Counted from the first letter of the stretch, positions 34,322-45,619 are shown. The stretch: DNA of 64,000 nucleotides from Closterium sp. Naga37s-1 (GCA_947471745.1 CANJKZ010000922.1:1887001-1951000); one strand, 5' to 3'. The notes: generated from the sequence alone by a model not told the origin. Numbers and translations are program-made.

Positions 34322-34834
34322 TCAGGGAGGCGGGTGACTAGGTAGTAAAGAGTGATGTACATGGGGGGGGGGGTTCTTGGCACAGAACTCAGTGGGAAGG
34401 GCAGCGCGGTGGCGGGCGTCACTAGTGCGAAGGTGAGCAACTAGGTCAGCGACTGTGGCAAAGGCAGCAAGGTCAGGGAAAAGGTACGGCAGCATGAGGC
34501 GGCTGAGGGCAGCAGTGGCAGGGGAGGAGTAGCGCGCAACTACAGCGTTGTACAAAGACTGAGCAGTCTTGTACTGGCCAAAATGCGCGCGCTCAGCGGG
34601 CGGCAGGTGACTACGAACAGCAAGACGAGCAACAGCGTCACGAGTGGTCCACTGCGAGCGAACCGTACTTTCAGCAGTGGCAGTAGGAGCAGTAGAAACA
34701 CCGGATGTGTGATAAAAAAGGGACACCCCATCCCTAGAATCACACTGAAGAAAGAGCTGGAGGTCGTCAACCCACACGTCAAAGTCAACTGCACGTCCCT
34801 CAGCGTCAAAGGTAAGAACGGTAGGACTAGCCAT
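34322..34834 (-). pseudogene. gag N-terminal region of element E
   Basis: The start is taken at the ATG at 34834 (MASPTVLTFDAEGRAVDFD), because it aligns with MASLRVL starts of K and M. The upstream frame is only leader sequence. The gag domain shows VWVDDLQLFLQCDSRDGVSL and RSQWTTRDAVARLAVRSHLP. Fossil capsid gene part. Confidence 0.82.
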
Positions 34835-34929
34835 AGCAGCAGTACAAGCAGTAGCAAGAGTAGCAGCAGTAGCAGCAAAAGCAGCAGTAGCAGCAGTAGG
34901 AGCAGAGACAGTAGGGCAGTGCACAGCAG

Positions 34930-35620
34930 TGCGGCTCGGTGGGGCGGCGCGGCTCGGCTGCGCGGCTCGGTTCCTGGCGGCGCGGGTGCTTACCAGGGGA
35001 GGGTGTAGACAGGCCCGCAACTGGGGCGGCAACGGGGGGGCAGGGCCGCTACTGGCGGTGCAGGCAGGGCCGCGACAGGCGGCAACGGGCTGGCGACGGG
35101 TGGCAGCGGGCCAGCGACAGCCGGGGACGGGCGGCAGCGTGCGGAGACGGGCAGCAGCGGGCCGGCGACGGGCGGCTGCGGGCCGGTGACGGGCGGCAGC
35201 GGGCCGGCGACGGGCGGCTGCGGGCCGGTGACGGGCGGCAGCGGGCCGGCAATGGGCGGCAGTGGGCCGGCTACGAGCGGCAGCGGGCCGGCGATGGGCG
35301 GCTGCGGGCCGGTTACGGGCGGCAGCGGGCCGGCGACGGGCGATAGCGGGCCGGCGACGGCCGGCAGCGGGCCGGCGACGGGCGGCTACGGGCGGCAGCG
35401 GGCCGGCTACGGGCGGCAGCGGGCCTCTAGGGCGGGGCCGCGACGGGCCTCTAGGAACGGGCCGCGACGGGCCTCTAGGGCGGGGCCGGGGCGGGCCTCT
35501 AGGGAGGGGCCGGGACTGGCCTCTAAGGCAGGGCCACGGCGGGCCGCTAAGGCAGGGCCACTACGGGCGGCACAGGGGCAGAGCGTGCGACGGCGCAGGT
35601 GAAACAGGCGCGAGGCGCGC
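34930..35620 (-). repeat. GC-rich tandem repeat leader of element E
   Basis: Degenerate 21-bp units around GGGCCGGCGACGGGCGGCAG (plus strand) run from about 35050 to 35430. They are followed by GGGCCGCGACGGGCCTCTAG-type units to about 35580. They lie between PBS and gag, as in K, L and M, but the unit is different. Confidence 0.85.
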
Positions 35621-35680
35621 TTCGGGTAGGAAAAAAAAAAATCGTGGTGGGCCCAAAGAAAGACGTTCCCACTAGGGAAC

Positions 35681-35695
35681 CTGCTCAGAATACCA
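35681..35695 (-). promoter_or_regulatory. primer binding site of element E
   Basis: The minus strand TGGTATTCTGAGCAG follows the 5' LTR, a variant of the initiator-Met tRNA site. Confidence 0.7.
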
Positions 35696-35825
35696 TGTTA
35701 GAATGAGAACGAATGAATGACTGAACTAGAAAGCAGGTGGGTACATATAGGAAACCTAGAAGTGTTGTACCCTGTAAGAACTACCCCACTATAGCCTAAA
35801 CAGACTATAGAATATAAGTTTGACA
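35696..35825 (-). repeat. 5' LTR of element E (130 bp)
   Basis: Minus strand TGTCAAACTTATATTC to CATTCTAACA. It differs from the 3' LTR at about two positions. Confidence 0.92.
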
Positions 35826-35830
35826 AAGAA

Positions 35831-36270
35831 ATGACAAGCGCATGCATCTTTCACCTGAGCTGTTAGTTGCTAAAATTTACAACATTCAGAGTTGTATAAG
35901 TTTTTATTGTTAGTAAAAACGAGTTTCAGGTTCAGTTTCCTTACTGATTCGAATTCTCCTTGGGAGTAAAATTTCCGAGAGCATCTGATTGGTCGAAATT
36001 TGTTGTGTCGCGACTGGTCAAAATTCGCGCACATTGCGAGTTTTGGAGATAAGAACATTTGGTGGACCAAAAACACTCTGCTTGACGATGCACAAGTCGA
36101 GTACAACTGCTGACCTGCGATCCGTTGAAACGCCAATTTCGCTAATTCCATTGACCAGCGAAGCTCGTCTTCGACGCCGATTTACTCGCGTCGACCAGCG
36201 CCTCGTCGACGGGCACTTTCGACGACCAGCGGCAACACTTTGACGTCGACGAGTTAATCTCGTCGTCATA
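35831..36270. other. unassigned sequence between E and G
   Basis: The first 300 bases are AT-rich without a recognised feature. From about 36140 to 36270 the sequence is rich in TCGTCGAC and CGACGAG words, suggesting a piece of a GTCGAC-rich LTR or another repeat. No gene is supported. Confidence 0.35.
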
Positions 36271-36271
36271 C

Positions 36272-36866
36272 GCTTCGACGAGGACAATGAATCTGGGAGT
36301 AAGGCTAGCAACTTGGTCTTCTTTTGGAGCTCACTACAGTTCAAATCAGCTCCCTCAAGCCGCATCAACAAGTCGAAGAATTTCTGCACCCCTTCTTCAA
36401 TTCGTAGTGCCGCCATTTGCTGTTCCAACACCACCACTACCGCCGCTGTTGCAGGAGCGTGTACACCCTTGAGAGCAGCCCATGCCTTTGGTCCCTTCTC
36501 TGGTTCACGCTGGAATGGCTTGATGTGACGGATCTGGCTGCTCCCCAACGCTTGCCCAAATAGGAGATAGCCTTGTGCGCTCTTCCGCACCCACGGGCTC
36601 TTCTCCGGGTCGTTCTCGGGGCGCTTCTCCGTTCCTTCCATCACCTCCAGCAGGTCATAGTGGTCAAATATATTCTCCATTCTGAAGGACCATTCAGCAA
36701 AGTTGTCGCCATTGAACTTGTCAAGCCCAAACACCCTAGGCTCATCCCTAGGTGGGCCAAGACTTGGTTGCACGGGCGCCATGGATGAATCACGGGGTTG
36801 GTCCTGACCTTGGGCTTCTCCACTGCCACCAGGACCTCTGCCACCCCTTTCCTCAGGTCCAGCCAT
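36272..36866 (-). pseudogene. gag part of element G
   Basis: The start is taken at the ATG at 36866 (MAGPEERGGRG), just inside the PBS, matching H. It contains the gag block RVFGLDKFNGDNFAEWSFRM, then DHYDLLEVMEGTEKRPEN, KGPKAWAALKGVHAP and a leucine-rich KKTKLLALLPDSLSS. Fossil. Confidence 0.82.
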
Positions 36867-36900
36867 TGTCGAAACTGCTCCAATGGGCTCTGATACCACT

Positions 36901-37698
36901 TTCTATTGTCACAATAGGCTTGAATGTGCCTAAAACGAAAGATAGAGTGCACAGACGGATTTCTGCGCAGCGGCTTCAAACGTTGATAGAGTTCTGTTCA
37001 CACCTTCAATTGACTTGCTATAAATTGGATCTGGATTGTCTTAATATCCCCTACAATAGGCAATTTACATGACATTATTTCATCAAGTATTGATGACGCA
37101 ACGTTGGTTTGAACGAACGGCACTATGGCAGCCACTATCGTCTTAGAACACAACTTAGGAAGAGTTATGAGTTGGGAATGACTCCCAGCTCCTACAAACC
37201 CCAAGAGCCAAGGTACAGTGATGTGGAACAGTGCCAAACTGTCCCCAACCACGAAGGGTCTCGAAACTACCCTCCACAAGGGCCTACACCAAGGGAAATG
37301 TTACACTACACAAAGTAATGTAACTATTCTCACTATCTTGAAGTTTACCCTTTTGGATAGCTTCGAAATCACTTGAATCTTGAAACCAAGGCTCTGGTTC
37401 TTCAAGATAAATTCTTCCTGGAGTTCTTGGAAGTCTGCTGCACACACCTGCGACACGCCGAACGTTCCACACACGACATAATAGAAAACCGCACACGACA
37501 CGCAAACGACGACGTGACACGCGACTAGCGATAACTCGCTATTGATTCGACACACATATTCAAAATCATTCCTCATCATTCACACACTATTGTAAGCATG
37601 GAATATATAATATCTCATGCCTTCATACCATTCCATGCACACACGCATGTACGCACACGGACAACAAGCCGAATGCAAACCGTAGGGTTGCACCAACA
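36901..37698 (-). repeat. 5' LTR of element G (798 bp)
   Basis: It aligns along its length with 57186-57984 of H. Minus-strand start TGTTGGTGCAACCC. The PBS side reads CCTATTGTGACAATAGAA. Confidence 0.85.
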
Positions 37699-37821
37699 CG
37701 GGAGGTGCAGCCGACCTGCTGCAATGGGCGACGCCGACTTGGGCGAGCAGGTCGACAGGTTTGGTCGACCTGCGCGGGGCCACTGCAAAGCCGCCGACTT
37801 TGGGACGTCGGCGGTTGACTT
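37699..37821 (+). repeat. GTCGAC-rich LTR, plus orientation, first piece
   Basis: It matches 20190-20290 and, inverted, 38690-38820. It appears to be the front part of F's 5' LTR, separated from the rest (38881-39707) by an inverted LTR. Confidence 0.6.
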
Positions 37822-38880
37822 TGCGGAGATAACACTAGCAACTGGAGCTGGTGTACGGGGTAGGCACGGGGTATGAGTGATCGTAACGTTTGTTCCTTAG
37901 TCGTTTGCTTGTGCTTGCACTACTTGCTCATTCACAGGGAGATTTGGCAAGATTTTCACTAGCAAAAGTTTACAATAATGGTTACAACGAAGTTGGCAAG
38001 CAAGACTACATCAAATGCTAACAAGCATGCAGGTCGACTGCCAGCGTAGCACGGTCGACCCCGTTCCAGCACGATAGGGTCGACCGCGCTCCAGCAGTGC
38101 AAAGTCGCGACCTGCCAACAGTGCAAGTCGACGGCGTGCCAACGCTGCAGCAAGGCGGCTGCACAGCGTTGCACCTGCAGGACAGCAGCACACCCGCTTC
38201 GCAGGTGCTCGCAGTTGATTGGCGTGCTGTGCTTCGTCACCTGCACAGCGCTGACACGAGGTCGTCCTCGTGTTGACGACTGCACTTGATCAGCCACGTC
38301 GACCTCGAGATAACACCACCGAGGTCGGCTTCTCCAAAGATACCTAGATGCTTGTCGCGCTCCTTCGCAGAATCTCGTCGCCCGGGTAACCTGGTCGACC
38401 GGGCAACCACCACGTCGACCAGCTCCTCGTGCCCGTCGACCACCCAGGTCGACAACCACCACTAGTCGACCAGCTGCAGGTCGACCATGCTCATGGTCGA
38501 CCAAATCTAGGTCGACCAGCCCAGCTGTCAGCCGACCATGCTAAGTCGGCTGCCCCAAGTCGGCGTCCCTAAGTCGACGCCTCCGAGGTCGACCTCGCCA
38601 GGTCGACCACTCGAACTCGGCGCCCTCCAAAGTTGGCGTCCCACCCATGTCGACGTCTCCCCTCGTCGACCACCAGGTTGAAGTCGGCCGTCGGCTCCCC
38701 AAAGTCGACGTCTTTGCAGTGGCCCTGTGTCGGTCGACCAGACCTGTCGACCAGCTCGCCCAAGTCGGTGTCGCCCAGTGCTGCGGGTCGGCTGCACCTC
38801 CCCCACACCCGACCATGAAGTCGGCTCTGCCCAACCGAGGACGGGGCCAACAACAACTCCCGTTGACAGACTTCTAGGGC
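37822..38880 (-). repeat. GTCGAC-rich LTR, minus orientation, with short internal tail
   Basis: The minus strand starts TGTTGTTGGCCCCG at 38855 after a GGGAGT purine tract and ends TTATCTCCGCA at 37822, about 1034 bp. Bases 38856-38880 would be the internal end of a minus-strand F-family element. It is inverted relative to the LTR on its right: 37830-38690 pairs with 38890-39700. Words GTCGAC and GGTCGACC recur dozens of times. Confidence 0.68.
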
Positions 38881-39707
38881 AATCGACGACGGGGCTCGAC
38901 GACCTGGGAAGGGCGCCGACTTGGAGGGCGCCGACTTTGGGAGGTCGACTTGGGAGGGCGTCGACCTGGTGACGCCGACCTGGGGAGGCCGGCTGGGTGC
39001 AGTCGGCGACCAGCAGACCTGGTCGACCGGTCGACCTGGGGGAATGGCCGACTTCGTGAAGTCGGCAGAAGGTGGTCGTCGACCTGGGTGATTGACGGGC
39101 ACGAAGAGCAGCACTTGGTCGACGTGGTTGCCCGGTTGACCAAGTTACCTGGGCGACGGGGATCCGCGGAGGTGCACGATAGTCGCCCAGGTGTTTCTGG
39201 CGAAGGCGACCTCAGGGGTGGTATCCCGAGGTCGGTGTGGTTGATCAGGCGCAATCAGTGGCACGTGGTCAACTTGGCGTCGGCGCTGTGCTCGTGACGA
39301 GGCACAGCACGCCAACCAACTGCGAGCACCTGTGAAGAAGGTGCACTGCTGTTATGCGGGTGCAACGCTGTGCAGCCGCCTTGCTGCAGCGTTGGCACGC
39401 CGTCGACTTGCAACGTTGGCAGGTCGTCACTTTGCACTGCTGGAGTGCGGTCGACCTTGCTGCGCTGGAACGCGGTCAATCATGCTGCGCTCGAGGTCGA
39501 CGTGCTTACATCGTAGGTAGACCTGCATCTGATATAGTCAACTTTGCCATTGTTGTTTCAACTATTGTTCAGAACTTTCTCTAGTGAAACTCTTGCCGTT
39601 TTTCCCCGTGAACCCACAAGAACCAGAGAAGCTAAGGAACCTTATGATCACTCCCACAACCGTGCCTTCCTCATAGTCTTGCTCCTGTTGTAAAGTTTAT
39701 CTCCACA
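38881..39707 (+). repeat. 5' LTR of element F, plus orientation, main piece
   Basis: It ends CTCCACA at 39707, followed by the PBS candidate TGGTGCGGTGAGCG. It is rich in GTCGAC and matches the interrupted LTR 20156-20468/27753-28230. Confidence 0.7.
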
Positions 39708-39804
39708 TGGTGCGGTGAGCGTGGACGGCCCCACAGAAACCTTTAGAGTAGTAGCCAGCTTTTGCACCTACTAAGTCGTTCGTAGGCCGGCAGCTTGTGC
39801 GACT

Positions 39805-41030
39805 ATGACGCCCGTCCCGGCAGGACCTGGGGCAGTAGAAGATAGTCTGGAGACACGATTAGCTGATGCGGGGAGACGCCGCGAGGTTGGCGAGTTCGGG
39901 ACGACCCTCCCCTTAGAGGTCGTCGAGCTGGGCATCGATGCGAAGTGGGCGACGGAACACCCTTGCCGACCTGTTTCTCCTCGACCGGTGCGTACGAAGG
40001 CGGCGTCGATGAGGACGTTGACGGTGACGACCAAGTCGGCAGCAGTGTGGGAGGCACGTCGAGGTAGAGAGGGGTGATCAGGAAAGCCGTCGACGGTGAA
40101 GTCGGTGGCAATCAGGCGCGAGGGCTGTAGTCGTCAGTGGCTGCGGGCACCTCGCAAGGTGACGTCGGTGGACGTCGGAGCAGTGTGACGCCGGCGTCGG
40201 CAACCCACGCGACAGCGGGCGAGATAGTGCCGACCTACGACTACTTCAAGTTTTTGCCGGACAAGGTTGCCGTTCCCGTGCCGCTGGTAGGTTGACATGA
40301 CCTCATCACGGGGAAGGAGTCCATCGAGCCCCAGTTGGAGATCGCCGGCTTGATGTGATTCGCCAACGGCTTGGTGGTGATGCCGCCGGAGGACAACATT
40401 GAGCTGCGTGCAGAGTTTCGCGCCGCTCACCTGCTGACATTCATGGTCATCTCGCGGTGTTGCTCGCTGGTGGTGCAGATCGCCTTGAAGTCGTGCCGGA
40501 GTCACCTGGAGGCCGGCCACCAGGCGTGGCGGTTCATCACGTCAACGTACCAGGCCACCGACGACCTGTACATCGGCCAGCTCTAGGAGAAGCTGACGTG
40601 CCTGAGGATGGGCAAGCAGGAGACGGCGACCGACTACTGCAACCGAGCTCACCGACTCCTTGCCAACATGCGGATGGCCGGTGTCGTACATCACGCACGT
40701 CGTCAAGGGGCTCCCAAGCAGTTTCAACTTGATGCGCCGACTGCTGGTGGTGCCGGGCATGCGGGAGTCACTCAACGAGGACACCTTGACCTCACACATC
40801 ATCAGAGACGAGGCGACGCTGGAGGCCGAGAAGTCCACAGAGCTCCTGCCGCAGGCGAACTACGTCGCCCCGACAAAGCAAGGAGGTCGACAAGGGCAAC
40901 GTGACAAGCCTGGCGGCAGTGGTAACGGGGGTGGGAGACCGGCCAAGGACGCCGACAAGGCGAAGAAGTCGGCTCGGGATGGCGGTCGAGGAGGTGGTGG
41001 TCGACGACAAGAATGCTAGGTCTGCGGCGA
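39805..41030 (+). pseudogene. gag region of element F
   Basis: The start is near 39805 (MTPVPAGPGAVEDSLETRLAD). The UBN2-type block has AEFRAAHLLTFMVISRCCS near 40410-40465 and HQAWRFITSTYQATDDLYIG near 40520-40580. It is followed by ETATDYCNRAHRLLANM and ITHVVKGLPSSFNLMRRLL, then a Gly/Lys-rich tail near 40890-41010. It aligns with D's gag. Fossil. Confidence 0.78.
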
Positions 41031-41249
41031 ACCTTACCGCCTTTCCTTTGTGTGTCCCAACAGCGAGGACTCCGACGATGACGACACCAAGGGAGGCCGA
41101 GGGAGGTTAGCTGGTCGTCGACCACGTTGGGAATGTAAGCCGCACAAGGAGAAGTAGTCGACCAAGTCGATAACGTCGGCGAAGGACGTCGACTCCTCCT
41201 CTGGCGGCAAGGGGCGAGGCGATGGAGAGGCGTCGTGCTCGCTGGTCGG

Positions 41250-44200
41250 CGTTGTGGAGCCGACTGTTTTGCTGGCGTCAGAGGCTGGCGAGGACTTCCA
41301 GGCAGTGGCGGCAGCCGTGCAGGCAAACCCGGCGGTGGTCCTGCTCGACAATGGTTGCTCGCACCACTTGATGGGGACGAAGGATGCCTTCGTCGACTTG
41401 GGGCTGAGCGGTAACGTCAAGCATGCGCGCGACTTCAATGGGGCGCTGCAGGACGTCCAGGGCCGTGGTACCGTCGCTTTGCAAGGTGAGGCCGGGAAGC
41501 AGGTGCTCATCCCCGACGTGCTCAACATCCATGGTGTGTAGGCAAACCTGCTGTCAGCCGGCCAGCTGCAGTGGAGCAGCGTGCGACTGCATTACGACGG
41601 CGACAAGATGCTGCTCGTGTCGGCGGTGGGGGACGTGCTTGGTCGGGCGAAGTATACCGGTCGGGTCCTCTGCACCGACCTTCGACCGTGCACGGCGGCA
41701 TCGGCCACGACCCCAACAGCGACGGTGGCCCTTCGGACTATCGTTACAGCGACGAAGTGGACGCCGACCAGGTGGCACATGAGGCTTCCACATGTCGACG
41801 TCGACACCATCTCGAGCTCGGCGAAGCACGAGGTCACCATCGGCCTGGACATTAAGCTGTCGGCTGGCACCGACTCACTGCGTGTCTCGTGTGTTGGGGG
41901 AAAGCTGGCGCGGCACACCTTCCCCGATGCCGACGACGCCCTGGCTGTGGTGCACATCGACCTGTGCGGGCCGTTCCTGGTGGCCACCAAGGGTCGCAAG
42001 GATGGCAGCCTCTACCATTTACTGCTGAAGGACCGCAAGACCTGCTACGTGTGGGTGAGGCCGGTCGCCAATAAGTCGAGTGGTGGCTGCTGGTGGCTGA
42101 GTGGCAGACGAAGAAATCGGTGCTGATGCTGCGCTCTGACCGCGGAGGGGAGTTCCTCGGGAGGCAGTTCACAGACTTTGTGGACAGCCAAGGCATCGTC
42201 CACGACTTTACCTGCCCATACACTCCGCAGTAGAACAGCATGGCGGAGCAGGAGATGCGGACGGTGGTCGAGTCGGTGCGGACGATGTTGCTACACATGG
42301 GCGTGCAGCACCACTGGTTGCACCTCGCCCTGGGACAGGCCGTTTGGGTGCGCAACTTCTTGGAGAGGTCGACGCTGCCACCGAGGACGACGCCATACCA
42401 GCTGCTGACAGGCAATAAGCCTGACTTGACGCTGGCACACGTGTGGGGCTGCATGGCGCAGTTCCTAGTCCCCGAGCAGCAGCGCGGTGGCAAGCTGGCG
42501 CTGATGGCCCGGTGGGGGATTCATCTCGGCGTGTCGGAGGAGAGCAAGGGGTGGGAGGTCCTCGACCTCACCGACAGCAAGGTGGTCACCACGTCGGACG
42601 TGGTGTTCTACGAAACAATGTCGCTGGAGGTATGGAAGTTGGAGCATGGGCCGGCATCGGGGCGGACGCTGGTCAACCCGCCGACGAACACCTCGACAAC
42701 GACACTTCCCCTGCTCGCCGAGGTCGGCGAGCGTGCTGATGAGGACGCCGAGGACGTCCTTTCCCCTCCCTCTCCTCCTGTCTCTCCACCCCTCGTAGCC
42801 GACCTGCATGAGCTGATGCCGACATCGACCTCTGGCGATGAGGGGAGCAAAGGGGCGTCGCCTGTGGCGCCGCCAAGTAGCATCGCCGGCGGCCGACGTG
42901 ACGTCAAGCAAGTCGGCGTGAAAAGAAAGTCGCCAACGCCAGGGGAGCAGCCAGCAGCCGAGGAGCCGCCAACAGGGGAGCAGCCTCCAGTGAAGCCGAC
43001 AGGGGAGCCGTCGGCAACTGGGCAGTCGGCAGGGGAGCCGATGGCAAGGGAGAAATCGGCTGAGCAGCCGACCTTCGTGCAGCAGGTCGGTGTGGACAGT
43101 GAAGCCAGCGTCGACGAAGGGGAGGATTTGGTGGGCGAGGAGTCCACTAACAGCGGCGTAGTGGAGGTTGCCATTGAGAAGCCAGAACTGCGATGTTTAG
43201 GCCGACTTCGTGTGCCGCTGGAGCGGCTGACCTACCACGTGTGCATGCCGCCGGCCACCTTCACCACGCTGCTCGATGATGAAGATGCCAACGTTGACCT
43301 ACCGGAGCTTGACCCTGACATGCACACTAACCCCGAGCACCGTTGGGACATCGCCACGATGACGGTGAAGGAGGAGTTGGTGAGCTGGAAGGGCAAGGCA
43401 GTGAAGGCCGCCATGGACGAGGAGATCCGTAGCCTCATCGGCAAGGGCACCTGGGAGCTGGTCGAACGCCCACATAGGGTGAACATCATGAAGAACTAGT
43501 GGGTCCTGATGACCAAGTACCAGGTCAACGACACAGTTGCCCGGGAGAAGGCGAGGCTAGTTGGGAAGGGCTTCACGCAGGTGTATGGCTTCATGCGCTG
43601 GTCAGCAGCTACGCCACGCTAAGGATCTTCCTCAGCATCATCGCCGTTCTCGACCTCAACCTGATGCAGCTCGACATGAAGAACGCCTTCCTGCAGAGCA
43701 AGCTCATCGGGGTGTTGTACATGTACCAGCCGGACTACTACGACGACGAGACCGGCCGGGTGTGCAAGCTGATGAAAAGCCTGTACGGGCTGAAGCAGTC
43801 GCCGCTGCTGTGGTACAAGGCGCTCAACGACGTGCTGGTCGGCACCGAATGGAGGAAGAGCCAGGTCGACGAGGCGTTGTACTTCAAGGTCGGCAACGAC
43901 GGAGTGACCTGCTGGGTGCTGGTCTATGTCGACGACCTGCTCGCCGCCAGCAGCAGCACCGCAATGCTGAAGGGGCCGAAGGAGCTGCTGGAGGACGCTT
44001 TCGAGCTCCACAAGATCTCGCCGGTCGTGAAGTACCTCGAGCTGGAAATCGTGCGCGACAGGACAGCGAGGAAGCTGTGGCTGCACCAGCAGAACTACGC
44101 TGACAAGCTGTGCAGGTGTTTCATCGACGAGGAGCAGATCGGGCGCATCCCAAAAACGCCGGTCTCTGACGACGCCTATGCCGAGCTCACGTTCGACGAC

Positions 44201-44375
44201 GAGGAGGCTCAAGAGCGCGAGGAGGAGGAGTACCGGTAGAAGGTCAGCTCGCTGCAGTTTGCGGCGACGACAACAAGGCAAAACATCGCCTTCGCGTGTA
44301 GCAAGATGGGGGGCGGCCTCACGGTGAAGAGCGACCAGCACTGGCGCGAGGTCGACTGCTGCCTCGCCTACCTCG
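41250..44375 (+). pseudogene. pol region of element F
   Basis: The protease-like block has VVLLDNGCSHHLMG near 41335-41376. The GAG-pre-integrase follows (HMRLPHVDVDTISS near 41777), and the integrase core lies at about 41950-42430 (HIDLCGPFLVATKG, SDRGGEFLG near 42136, LTLAHVWGCMA near 42430). There is a Pro/Glu-rich linker (42660-43130). RT lies at about 43370-44160 (KAAMDEEIRSLIGKGTWELV, LDMKNAFLQ near 43671, LKQSPLLWYKAL near 43790, YVDDLLAA near 43927). The RNase H start is near 44250. Fossil. Confidence 0.82.
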
Positions 44376-45097
44376 CCGAAACATTTCTTGCATTATTTGA
44401 AACTATTAGTGGCTTATGTACTTCGCTAAAGGGACACACAGAAACAGCATTCCAGCTTGGTGAGGAAATGAGGAATCGCCCTATCTTCTATTTTCCGATT
44501 CCAATTGGCACTGGTTTTGATAGGACATCGCTACGCACTCGCGCCAATTCCCACAGGCAGTTCGTTTTCTCAATACACTTTTACCAGGACAAACAAAAAA
44601 AAACCCTCTAGGGATAGGCATGCAAATAGGGGACGCATCAACCCTAAACACCTTGCCGCATGGTGTTTAGGGTTGATGCTGCCCATGATGACATGCCTTT
44701 CCCCAGAGGGAATTTTTTTGTGCATTGGAAAATAACTTTTAATGTGTCACAAACCGCCCATCGGAATTGGGCGCGGCAGGAAGCAATGCGCCGTCAAAAC
44801 CACTGCCCATTGGAATTGAAAACCGGAAAATAAGTCGATTCGTCATTTTCTCTAGCTCGGTCCTTCCCGCACGATTTGCATGCGGAAGTCTAACGAATGA
44901 TGGATCAGATCAGACCTGACATGCACAACCGTCCTAGCGCGCCTTCGATACACGGCCGGCACGACCCCATTTCCACGTTTGGATTGGCTACCGTCAAATT
45001 TCCCTCCCTACGCGATCCCAGATTTGGACGGATGGCATCCAGGTGGGGCAAAGGTCCTCCAGCCCCAAGTCGAAAACCACATGTTAGGTTTGACGAC
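44376..45097. other. non-element DNA with foldback, left flank of N
   Basis: AT-richer sequence without LTR or copia matches and without a convincing coding frame. It holds the foldback at about 44590-44722 and two copies of a GCCCATYGGAATTG word near 44757 and 44806. The target duplication of N (ACGAC, 45093-45097) is at its end. Confidence 0.5.
44590..44722. repeat. foldback / MITE-like hairpin
   Basis: Two perfect 18-bp arms (44635-44652 and 44662-44679, core AACCCTAAACACC and its complement) flank a 9-base loop TTGCCGCAT. Outside them the pairing continues imperfectly (CCCTCTAGGGATAGGCATG against CCCTCTGGGGAAAGGCATG) to about 44604 and 44710, then into A/T runs. It could be a small DNA-transposon relic, or give a hairpin RNA. 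Confidence 0.7.
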
Positions 45098-45605
45098 TGA
45101 AACGTGCTGACAGGGAGGTAGCAGCCATGTAGGCTTGAGAAACGGGTATGAAAGGCTCTCTGGATTTCTCTGGAATTTCCAATATCACTTCAGCAATTTC
45201 ACATGCAATTTTATAGGATGCATTCACAAATCGAGTCGCACTACCAAGTCGCGACACTCTGAATTTCTTATTTGGTAACCCAACCCTTAGAAATGAACCT
45301 CGCCTTGAAATTCAGAGATTGATTGCGATCCGGGATTGGATGGCGAACTATATCAAGGGGCTGTAATTCCGTCGGCACTGTTGGCGAAGTCGGCGAGGGG
45401 TCGGAGCTTGACTTTTCTGCGTTTCGTAATTTTCGCGTGATGGTGTGGTTTGGGCTGCGTGTCTTCAGGTGGGTGCCCAAATGCTGGGAGGGAAGGCTGG
45501 CCAATCCCAACCTTGCGTGGTTTGGGAGTTTGCAGCCTCCCACTTGCCGGTGGGTTGGCACTGTGCGGCTGCCAAACTGTAATAGTGGGCTGCCGCACTG
45601 TTGCA
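45098..45605 (-). repeat. 3' LTR of gypsy element N (508 bp)
   Basis: Minus strand TGCAACAGTGCGGCAG to CACGTTTCA. It pairs with 49525-50020. Confidence 0.88.
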
Positions 45606-45619
45606 TTACTCCCCCCCCC

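Larger units (their letters stand above)
28528..35825 (-). mobile_element. Ty1/copia element E, end to end, youngest copy
   Basis: 7298 bp, minus strand, with 130-bp LTRs at both ends and a perfect target duplication AAGAA (28523-28527 and 35826-35830). The two LTRs differ at about 2 of 130 positions, so this is the youngest datable insertion in the window. It has PBS, GC-rich tandem leader, gag, protease, integrase, linker, RT and RNase H in order. It looks nearly whole but is broken, with about three breaks. It is the same family as A. It sits in sequence that I could not assign to another element, perhaps original host DNA. Confidence 0.95.
36271..37698 (-). mobile_element. copia element G: 5' LTR and gag part (H family)
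   Basis: Minus-strand 5' LTR (36901-37698), PBS (GGCTCTGATACCA on the plus strand, 36886-36898) and the first part of gag. It is nearly identical in layout to the gag end of H. It stops at 36271 and the rest of the element is absent. Partial fossil. Confidence 0.85.
39708..44375 (+). mobile_element. Ty1/copia element F, internal region
   Basis: Leader, gag, protease, integrase, RT and the start of RNase H follow the GTCGAC-rich LTR. The body ends near 44375 and no 3' LTR follows. GC content is high and the codon choice is GC-rich, unlike C or I. Broken with many breaks, an old and partial copy. D (15147-16416) is a second member. Confidence 0.85.

Noticed and set aside
34930-35620. CRISPR-like array
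   Set aside because: Units are degenerate, adjacent and spacer-less, and lie in a retrotransposon leader of a eukaryote.
35870-36151. Minus-strand 93-codon frame after E
   Set aside because: Composition typical of AT-rich noncoding DNA. No domain or splice signals recognised.
37580-39300. Several 60-180-codon frames in the GTCGAC-rich block
   Set aside because: They arise on both strands from the inverted, repetitive LTRs and match no protein family.
44635-44679. Interstitial telomere repeat
   Set aside because: Only single CCCTAAA and TTTAGGG copies occur, placed as arms of a hairpin, not as a tandem run.
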